Below, piece after piece: positions 56,216 to 64,000 of a stretch of 64,000 nt of DNA. Location of the stretch: positions 1,830 through 65,829 of the forward strand of contig JAHLWZ010000571.1 in assembly GCA_020536535.1 (NCBI GenBank), given 5' to 3'. The DNA is from Pelomyxa schiedti. Taxonomy: Eukaryota > Evosea > Pelobiontida > Pelomyxidae. Made by a program: the position numbers and the translations under genes. The notes under the pieces were generated by a model. The model saw nothing but the letters and a program-made list of their open reading frames with translations, did no database searches and was not told where the DNA came from. Numbering within the stretch: position 1 is the stretch's first letter; every line of letters begins with the position of its first letter.

Positions 56216-59200
56216 TCAGGGTGGCTGTTGCTGGTCATGTTTCTGTCTCTGCTCCTGTGGTTGCTCTACAGCCGGAGATGTGGAACGCTGAACGCGGTAT
56301 GTGAAAAGAAGCACTTCAGTGGCCCAGAGCGGTCCTTGTTGTGGGTGGAGGTTGGCTACATTCACTCTCACGGGCATGTCACGGATCAGCTGTCTGTTGA
56401 GTGATTGTGAGAAAAGAAAGGGAAGTTGAGCAGAGTGATTATGGAGAGAGGACTGTGCAACTTCGGTGGAATATGTTATGTTTCTGTAATAACACATAAC
56501 GAGGAAGGGGGAAGGGATGGGAAAATGTACTGAGCGGGGACAGTGCACTCGAGGTGATTGGTTCCGACGGATTTTATGGTAGCTTCTTGGCTTCCAAACA
56601 GTACTTTCATGCAATTTTTGTCACCGAGCTTGGAGCCCCATATGCAAACTGGTACATCCTGGGAGGCATAACCTTCTGCTGGGTCGAGCTGCCACACTTT
56701 CGGTCGTTCTATACGAAGTAAGTGGAAAGACAGAAGGTGGGTGGTGTACTAGTACCCAATGGACATTTCTTCCTGTTTGATTCCACTCTGTAACAAGTCG
56801 AAACTAGTCTTTCCGTCAAATCCCCAGCTCCAAGGTTGTACTTGACCTTGAACAGCAGTCTAAATTTCAAATCTCCGGAGGTAGCAAGCATCCTAAGTGC
56901 AAAGCTTGCCCTTTTATCCTCGTCCAGAGGTTTGCATTTTGCGGGCGTGTCTAAAATCTCTTGCCACTCTGGTGACATCTCCTCTCCAGTTTCTGTAGCG
57001 AGGTAGACCTCAACAGTACCAGTAACTGTATCCTATAAAGGTACTTAGTCGGGAGTAAAACTTAGAAGGTGCACACTTCAGTTGAACCAGCCCAGGCAAC
57101 AATTATGGGATTTGGTAGAATGTATCTGTTTTCATTTTTGTAGGATTTACGTTGAATATCATAGGGCTCTTGAATGATTCTGAACCGTGCTGGCTGAATA
57201 GAAGGCGGAGCCTGTGCACTGTTAGTTACACTTGTCATTACTGTTTTTGATACATTGTTGCTAACCGCTGATTTGGTTGGTTTACGAACGTTGCTTACAG
57301 GGGATGTAGTCTTAGGAGCAGGATGAGGAACAACAGGAGGGGCGAATGCTAAAAAGGTCCTTTGTAACTTTCCTACTTCGTCTCTGGCCTGAGGACACGG
57401 AGGAAGCACAACCCTTTCAGTTTTGTAATCTGGACTGTCCACAGAGAGTTCCTCCGTATCCGTGTCATCGGCGTCACCGTTGGACATAGCATCACTCTTG
57501 GGGTCACTGCTTTCATTGCTACTTGTCCCCATATTTTCACTTGTCAGTAACTGCCTTACTGGTGTCATTGGTTTGGGAGCACAGACGAGATTTGATATAT
57601 CGGCCCGGGATTTCTTCCTGGTAGAGTGTGCCTCAGATATAGCTTCATCCTCAGAATCGATGCCACTGGAATTCAGAAGGGGTGTCTGGGGAGATAGGAT
57701 TTTCTGTTTACGATGGGTGTGAGTTTGCAGAGGATGAAGATGAGGATGAGGATGACGAGAAGCCGGGGGAGTTTTCTCTTCATTGGTTCTCTGCTTTCGA
57801 GTTCTATGTTTGACTTTACGCTTTCCAATAGGGAGTGTCACCAGTTCTCGTTGAGAGAAAGGATAGGGGTAACAAGAGTACATGACGGGAACCCCACATA
57901 ATAAGGGATACTGAGAAAGAAATGAAAGCTGTGATGCATCTGTAAGAGGAAACGCCCCCTGCGCAAGAGAGATAGCTTGCATTTGGGGAGGCACTGGGGA
58001 GCTTGGGTGTGAGGAATCTGATGCTGATTGGTAATCCTTTGTATCTAATCTTGGAGGCTGCTCTAGGAGTGGGTGGGAGTCGTCACTTTCTTCAGAAGAA
58101 TTTGAACCCTGGTCACACGGTATCCCCTCCTGCGCTATGCTCGAAGTATAGGTGCAGTCACTGTGACAAAGTGGTGAAGAGGGAAGATTGAAAATATCTT
58201 GTTCCGATTCAGTCAGCACAAGGGGCAAAGCGTGTTGCTGGAAGAGGCTCTTTTCTGAATCTGTCAATTCTCTAGGTAATGATCTTGCAGGAGCTTTGTG
58301 GTGTTGGCAGTTCGACATTTGGCTGAGGCATGTACAAGGAAGGAGTTTCAGTGCAACCAATTCCGGGTTTGGTGGGACTAGCATGCGTACAGTCGGGAAC
58401 GCAGATGCCGCTGCGGTGAATTTAGATGAATAACAAAGATGAAAATACAAACATGAAAGTTGTGCTGGATCGTTTTGCTGGTCAACAGAGTTGGATGGTA
58501 TACCTTGGGACTTGGGACCTGGCTTTTCACTTGGGGTTCGCGAGTCCGTCTGGACTGTACCTGAGCGCTGTAGTTGCGGAATCGGCGCCGTTTCTTGTGA
58601 ATTTGTTGTACGCCCTCGAGTTGGTGAAGCCTTTTCCATCACTGGTGGTAGAGACCAGCCGGATGGTGAAAGCAGTGGGTAAGGTGGAATGAAAGCTTTT
58701 CCTTGTCGGGCCTGATTAACCAAGCGATTCAAATCGTCTTGTGCTGCTGGAGAGCAACGGTTGCTCAAAGGTGAAGGAGACGACGAAGAGGCAGAACCGG
58801 ACTTTGGCGAGTCGTTCGACGACGCCTGTGGGTGCTGGTGCACTGCTCCTGTGCCGCCGAACCAACAACTAGTAGGATGTTCCACATTAGACAGTGCAGG
58901 AATTCCATCAGAATCAACACCGTGGGCGGCCGCGGTCCCGCCGCCACTCCCAGTCCCACTCCCACCTGCAGTTGCAACTAGGAACGGGTGGGCCTGCGAT
59001 GACGTCATCATCTGGAGCAACTGCGGCGACGTCATCACCAAGGGCATCGGCATAGACACAGGCATCGGCATCGGCACGGAGCCGCCCGAGCACGCGCGGA
59101 GGTACTCCTCCACCATCGCCGGCGACGCCACGAAGACGGGCGCCTGGGGGGCGTGTTGCTGAGACTTTTGCTTCCTGCGCTTTTTCGCCGGCGTGGCGTT

Positions 59201-59581
59201 GGCGTGCTCGCCCGTGGAGGGCGCGCCGTTGGAGTTGGTCGCGGCGGCGGCGGTCGACGCGGTGGCGATCGCGGTAGCCGGCGACGACGCGGAGGAGGGC
59301 GAGGCGGCGGCCGAGGAGGAACTAGAAACGGCGGTCGCGGCGGGGGACGCCGACGTCGTGGTCGTAGTGGACGTCGTGGTGGTGACCTCCGCGGAGCCGA
59401 CGAGCTCGGTCGTGTGCGGCAGCACCGGGAGGTGTCGCGGGCGCGCGTCGCGCGGCGGCGCGTCGTCCGCGCACGCCGACGGCGACGAGGAGGACGGGGA
59501 CGACGAGCAGGGGAGTGACGTCACCGCTTGCTGTTGGTGCTCTTTTATCGGGGGTATCGGGGGTTCCGGGACAAGTTGCAT
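56216..59581 (-). CDS. IPT/TIG-domain protein, putative transcription factor
   Basis: ATG 59581 (MQLVPEPPIPP). The first exon runs to about 57073 and is mostly low complexity: T/S/A runs, a basic KKRRKQK patch (about 59170), H/P-rich and acidic stretches. Its end reads ARFRIIQEPYDIQRKSY ... RYILPNPIIVAW, then after a 43-nt intron TVTGTVEVYLATETG and LKFRLLFKVKYN. Another intron leads to an IPT/TIG Ig-like fold: PKVWQLDPAEGYASQDVPVC, GSKLGDKNCMKVLFGSQEAT, HLECTVPAQ, then VRVNVANLHPQQGP and ATEVLLFTYRV. A DNA-binding Ig-like domain followed by IPT recalls Rel/NFAT/CSL-type architecture, but I cannot decide which, if any. The C-terminus is Q-rich. Confidence 0.6.
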
Positions 59582-59985
59582 GGCGAAAGCGTCGTTTCGC
59601 TTAGGTTGGTGTTCCTCCTCCACGGAAGCAAACCCACTTGGAAGTTTTTTTTTTGTTTTCGCAAAGGGAGAATACAACCTGGTACGGCCCCAGTGGGGTG
59701 TTGTGTTCCACGTCCCTTTTGCTTGATTTGTTTGGTTATTGCTGTTTTCGTTGCATTTTGGTATTTTACTGCTCCGCTTAATTTGGGAGTTTTCCCACCA
59801 GATCTACGCAACTCAAAAACCCCGCGACTTCAATTTGTCGAAGGGAGGGAATCAACACCAACTTAGGGTGCAACCATGTTGCCCTGTGCCCTTGCCTGCA
59901 AACGCTTTGTTTGTGTGCGGCACTCTTTTGTTTGGAACTGAACAAAAAATGAGTTGGGTAGGATGCGGTCCATCAAATGTGATAA

Positions 59986-60065
59986 GCTCTCCCAACTGAG
60001 CTACCAGCCCCCTCGAGGGGAGCTGACTTGGACTCGAACCAAGGACCCTAAGATCTTCAGTCTTA
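59986..60065 (-). tRNA. Candidate circularly permuted tRNA-Phe(GAA)
   Basis: On the minus strand the 3' part comes first: anticodon stem 60065-60061, loop 60060-60054 with anticodon GAA at 60058-60056, stem 60053-60049, variable 60048-60044, T stem 60043-60039, T loop TTCGAGT 60038-60032, T stem 60031-60027, acceptor strand 60026-60020. Nine bases (60019-60011) later comes the 5' part: acceptor 60010-60004, TA 60003-60002, D stem 60001-59998, D loop AGTTGGGA 59997-59990, D stem 59989-59986. All stems pair: anticodon and T stems 5/5, D stem 4/4, acceptor 7/7 with two G-U. A and B boxes (TAGCTCAGTTGG, GGTTCGAGTCC) are perfect but in reverse order. Flanks 60086-60077 and 59975-59967 form a 9-bp helix with one bulge, and a T6 terminator is at 59949-59944. 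No normal-order partner for either half is nearby. Confidence 0.7.
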
Positions 60066-60099
60066 AAATCGAAGTATGATGGCACCAATGGCCGCCCAA

Positions 60100-61030
60100 C
60101 AAGAATCCGGCATGTAGGCGATGTTTTCTGGCAGGGATTACAGCCCCAAAACTAATTGTGGGTTTTTTAAGTACCCGTTGGTTTTTCCTAAGATGTATGT
60201 AAGATTGCTTAGCCCCATAGCCGTAGCTACTTGTGAACTAATTAGGGGATTAATGTAGGTAAACTGTGTTCACCGTTTCATTCCCATTTTCACATTAAAC
60301 TCCTGCTTAGTAGTAAGCTAAAGACTACATAAATTTAGCAATCTTCTGGGAGAGAGTGCGGAAATGGTTTCAAAGTTCCAGCCTTTTGTGAAAATTAGTG
60401 TTTTTACAATTCCACTATCATACTCCAAACTGGCACTCTCCCACAAATCCCGCGCCTTTGGTTTGGTATGAGCCATGTGAGTACCAGGTTAGTCATTGAA
60501 ACTGAAGGTGTGAGGCGCGGAGGTGCTTAAAATAAAATACAGCATCAATCTCAGGGAATCTGCACAGAAGTATCTTCTACTGCTGTGGACACGTGGAAGA
60601 CAATGGGTACCAGTGTGCCATTTGCCCTATCTTTTTTTTGTGGAGTAAACTTTGTGAGAACTTCAAATAAATATTTCAAGACACACCTCCTTCAGGGTCA
60701 CATGAAACTTGGTGCATTAGCCACACAGCACAACTTAGCTTGTTTGTTACAATCAATGAGCCAGCACTTCGTTGCGGTCAAGCCTTACCTGCAAGCTGCC
60801 ATGAAGTGTGGAGTTGGGGCACATGCCCATTTTTTTGGCCACCTCAGCCCGCTCCATGCCTCATACCCACTTGAAGCCAGTTCCTGGACACTTTGGTATT
60901 CATTAGTGGTGCATGAGCGGCCGGTATCTAGACGTGACCTGTGCAGGATTGGCCACCTGAACCCAATTGCAGTTGGTTGCTGTTGTGCTCCCCATCACTG
61001 AAACCGGTACGGACGGCGCGTTTTCCGACC
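60100..61030. other. Intergenic, nothing supported
   Basis: AT-rich, with one plus-strand open frame (60585-61001) lacking any recognisable motif, intron signals or codon bias. I would not annotate it as a gene. Confidence 0.35.
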
Positions 61031-61037
61031 ATACAGA

Positions 61038-62414
61038 ATGCGAAAAGGCACAACTTTTCGAAATCTTCGCGTGATGAACGAGGGTGACGGGTCGTGTGCG
61101 AGTGGCACTGACGTCGGGGGATTGCTGACCCCAGAAGCCCCGCTTTCTCCCTCCCATAATAATTGCAGTGACGGAGGCTTGCTCTTGTCAAATCCCGACG
61201 GTACTTGGACTCCTTCTCCGCCGGGTGTTGTTCCTGCGTACATCCCATCCAACAGCAACGACAATCAAAAGGCGGCAGCCCCAACAGGTGAACTCAATTT
61301 GGTGAATGCGAGTGAGAATCTGAATGAGAGCGTGAGTGACGAGGGCAACGGGCTCCTGGGGTTTGTGGCATCAAAAAAAGCGGGGACATTGGAGGCCCTT
61401 GTTAGGTACAGCTCTCATTTGGCTGATGATATTGAATCGGTATGTACTTATGGGTGCGTGAGCTTTATGACGAATTATCCCTAGAGCACAAAGAATATCT
61501 TAAAAGAAATCGAAAAGGTGGATGTTTTGCAAGCTGAAATTAACAAATTTTTTTTTGAGACTCGACGCAGACTGGTGCATTCTGCACTAGAGCATCAAGA
61601 TGTAAAAACTGTTCACTTCCTTCCTAAATGGTGTAGATATCTTAAATCTAAATGACCAAACAGAGATCGTTCCAGCATTTGCAATGTTTGAATATGGCAC
61701 AATTGTCAGTGAAACAGAGGGTATCTACCAAAAGGGTCTTGAGTCTCTTTTAATTTACCTCAAGCTTCTTTTTCCAAATGACCGCATAATATCCATATTA
61801 AAAGCTGCCGTCAGTCAAATATCAGTTCACTATGGTTCATGGTTTCCCTGTCCTAATACTCACTCAAAATAACAGGCTCACATATCTGTGGAAATACCTG
61901 TTTACCCAAAGTATTTTCTTTTCTTGAAAAAGAGTCTTTGATGTCCTGTCGCACTGTATGCCGGAGTTTCAGGGATGCCATTACAGAAGGTACATGTTCT
62001 CCACACGCCCGGCGTCATTCTTACATTCTTTCAATAGTTTGCTCAATTCCCTGCACCCTCACTTCCCATGTCATTCCAACACCCACTTTTTTCTTGAGTG
62101 AAGAAAGCCGCTTTTCACTTGAGCACAAAACTCTTGTCACGCCCTCAATGGATTTTATGCTGTCTTTGTCATGGAACAGGCCTGCGCTTGGAGTTTACCT
62201 GACTGTTATTAAGAAGAAACTTCATGTAAGCCCCAGGAACATCTCTGTTACATTGTTGGATTCCTCTGGTGCTCAAGTTGACACAAACTGCTCGGAGCTC
62301 TCCAGAAGGTCACTGATTCAAATGAGTGCATATAATGCCAGGGTCCAGGGTGTCCTATTCGGATCAGTTGATCAGCCACCAGAAGGCCTCACAGTCTGTG
62401 TCACCATCACTTAA
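61038..62414 (+). CDS. F-box protein with helical N-terminus
   Basis: Start MRKGTTFRNLRVMNEGDG; exon 1 runs to about 61439 (HLADDIES). The next exon (from about 61495) is helical (NILKEIEKVDVLQAEINKFF), then VPAFAMFEYGTIVSETEGIY. The exon from about 61875 encodes CLPKVFSFLEKESLMSCRTV CRSFRDAITEG, the canonical F-box pattern (P..V..FL....L..CR.VCR.F). The last exon (about 62040-62414) has WNRPALGVYLTVIKKKL and VTLLDSSGAQVDTNCSELSR, a beta-rich module. F-box proteins recruit substrates to SCF ubiquitin ligases. Part of this gene recurs at 63793-64000. Confidence 0.55.
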
Positions 62415-62507
62415 GTTTTTTCACAATAGAGCGTTATTTGATGCGTTCCCCACCTGCATCCATCTGACATCAGCAATCACCGCCGTGACCCTCGATTTGC
62501 GTCCTGC

Positions 62508-62650
62508 CTGCCGGCAGCCCCCCCAAGCTCGCGGCGCTGCTCGCGGCCATGTACGCCCGCTGCGGGGCGCGCAGCACCGGCGAGGTCCTGCCGCCCTTGG
62601 AGCAAGACATTGGCACGTGTGGAGAGGAGGGTTGTGCTCCAGGGGCAGCA
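62508..62650 (+). pseudogene. RCGA-family N-terminal fragment
   Basis: GC-rich plus-strand frame with PKLAALLAAMYARCGARSTG then LPPLEQDIGTCGEEGC. It matches the N-terminal module of the 40489 gene (F-A-A-L-L-A-S-x-x-x-R-C-G-A). It has no start codon in frame and shifts out of frame within 60 codons. It abuts the F-box gene 3' end. Confidence 0.5.
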
Positions 62651-62885
62651 CATTGTCTCCAAGTGTTGCAACACCTTCCATGATCTAACCTGGCCTGAAG
62701 TTGGTTTTCCACTTCAGGCAATAGAAAAAAAATTATTTGCTTTGTGAAGGTACATGGGATGGGGGGCTGGAACAGGTACTCCTGTGTGTCCACAATGGGA
62801 GCTACCAAATCGAGCCCGTTGTGACCTCCACATTCTCCACGTGGTTTTTAATTTTGATTCCACCTTCGCCACTAAACTTTTCTGG

Positions 62886-63060
62886 AGCACCCATAAGTAC
62901 AACTCAAAGTAATTTCGGAAATACTTCTGATCACCAAAGTGTTGAATCCCCTGGTCAAACCCCAAAAAAGGTTGCAACGAACGTTGCATTGTAGTGATGT
63001 AAGCCCACAACTATGGCGCTCAATCGATGTCTCAACGACTCTTGACTTTTATTTGGCTTC
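62886..63060 (+). repeat. Dispersed repeat, copy B
   Basis: Begins GCACCCATAAGTACAACTCA like copy A at 6010 and ends near TTTATTTGGCTTC. It lies at the end of a plus-strand open frame (62737-62994) closing PKKVATNVAL-stop, so either the repeat carries a short coding tail or it inserted there. Confidence 0.75.
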
Positions 63061-63433
63061 TGTTCACCCTCACCACAAACCAGGTTTTTGTTATGAAAGT
63101 TTTTTCAGATCAAAACAACAACATGAGAATGCAAATGTGATGAGAATGAGGCCCCATTTCGTCGAATGAAGCCCCAAATTTGAAAAACCACGTACTCCAG
63201 GAGTGGGCAGGAGTTTTTACACTTGGGAGGTTTGTTTGTTTGCGGTTGGGGGAGGAAAAGGAAAAAAAAACAAAAAATCTATGGTTTGGGCTATGCTGGT
63301 GTTTCAAGTGCATGAGGATGCATGCAACTTCACAGTTTTGGCCTCTCAATCCCAGCAGCATACCACCATTTTCAAGTTTCTCCTCCTGAAAGGGCTCCAC
63401 CATTGGAATGCTTAATTTATTTATTAATGTAAT

Positions 63434-63692
63434 TTACTTTAATTTAAACACCTCAGTCAGTATTTTTTTTGTTTCTCACTTTCCGTGTACCCCCAGAATG
63501 GCCTCACCTCCACTCCCAGGTTTTTTTTTCCCACATTCAAACATCTTTGATGCATTTCCAGCACCTTCCTCACAAGAATAAAAAACAAAACCAAACTAAA
63601 CAAAAACGAAAACGAAATAAAACAAACTTAAATAGCAGGAGACAAAGTGAGAAACAAAAAAAATACTGACTGAGGTGTTTAAATTAAAGTAA
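63434..63692. repeat. Perfect 49-base inverted repeat ending at gap 2
   Basis: 63434-63482 (TTACTTTAATTTAAACACCT onward) is the exact reverse complement of 63644-63692, with about 160 bases between. The second arm ends directly at the first N. Confidence 0.9.
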
Positions 63693-63792
63693 NNNNNNNN
63701 NNNNNNNNNNNNNNNNNNNNNNNNNNNNNNNNNNNNNNNNNNNNNNNNNNNNNNNNNNNNNNNNNNNNNNNNNNNNNNNNNNNNNNNNNNNN
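63693..63792. other. Assembly gap 2 (100 N)
   Basis: One hundred N bases; the sequence after it repeats 61861-62070. Confidence 1.
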
Positions 63793-64000
63793 CACTCAAA
63801 ATAACAGGCTCACATATCTGTGGAAATACCTGTTTACCCAAAGTATTTTCTTTTCTTGAAAAAGAGTCTTTGATGTCCTGTCGCACTGTATGCCGGAGTT
63901 TCAGGGATGCCATAACAGAAGGTACATGTTCTCCACACGCCCGGCGTCATTCTTACATTCTTTCAATAGTTTGCTCAATTCCCTGCACCCTCACTTCCCA
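63793..64000 (+). CDS. Partial second copy of the F-box gene (runs off right edge)
   Basis: Starts CACTCAAAATAACAGGCTCA and matches 61861-62068 with a single visible change (CATAACAG for CATTACAG, in the last codons of the F-box exon). It contains the whole F-box exon and the following intron. It is either a very recent tandem duplicate or an allelic copy placed in tandem by scaffolding. Confidence 0.6.

Noticed and set aside
58761-59726. Large plus-strand ORFs opposite the IPT gene
   Set aside because: They are shadows in a GC-rich region; the minus frame is continuous for over 2.5 kb and continues through phased introns into an IPT domain.
60585-61001. 138-codon plus-strand ORF
   Set aside because: No codon bias, motif or splice context; its sequence does not resemble neighbours or any family known to me.

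Overview
This is a gene-dense nuclear segment of a eukaryotic microbe. Nearly every gene is cut by short GT-AG introns (about 31-90 nt) with standard stop codons. The set includes a 19S proteasome lid subunit (RPN6), an ARL6/BBS3 small GTPase, filamin-type repeats, Q/N-rich proteins and PBZ zinc fingers. Together these fit an amoebozoan-like protist that makes or once made a flagellum; an archamoeba such as Pelomyxa or Mastigamoeba is my guess, not a demonstrated fact. Two 100-N gaps (31451-31550 and 63693-63792) show this is a scaffold. Exon borders were set by eye from reading frame and GT/AG sites and should be read as approximate.

Layout. 0-1.3 kb: 3' part of a filamin-repeat gene (-). 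1.3-7.7 kb: gene-poor, with tandem and dispersed repeats, one small gene and fragments of a lineage-specific family that I call the RCGA family. 7.7-9.8 kb: a BAHD/HxxxD-type acyltransferase (+). 9.9-11.5 kb: two broken RCGA-family pieces and an A-tailed fragment of large-subunit rRNA. 11.7-34.5 kb: an island rich in ADP-ribose genes: a CCCH-PARP, a GTPase-ubiquitin-like-PARP fusion, a NADAR-ubiquitin-like protein, a PARG fused to about nine PBZ fingers, a third PARP with a partial duplicate, and an ADP-ribosylglycohydrolase (ARH) with a CBM20-like tail. A decayed Ty3/gypsy element lies inside it at 26.9-28.1 kb. 34.5-37 kb: zincin metallopeptidase (-). 38-40.3 kb: divergent 3CxxC zinc-finger gene and secreted glycosidase-like gene. 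40.5-44.5 kb: an intact RCGA gene and a large intronless gene. 44.8-49 kb: Orn/Lys/Arg decarboxylase (-). 49-50 kb: ARL6. 50-53.5 kb: a membrane-anchored Rossmann-like protein, a secreted protein and an RCGA pseudogene. 53.9-55.9 kb: RPN6. 56.2-59.6 kb: IPT/TIG-domain gene (-). 60 kb: a tRNA-Phe whose halves are in reversed order. 61-64 kb: F-box gene and its partial copy after the second gap.

How it fits together. The most coherent theme is ADP-ribose: writers (three PARPs), a reader array (PBZ fingers) and three chemically distinct kinds of eraser (PARG, NADAR, ARH) sit within 23 kb, and two of the proteins also carry ubiquitin-like domains. The most surprising single element is the candidate circularly permuted tRNA-Phe(GAA) at 59986-60065.
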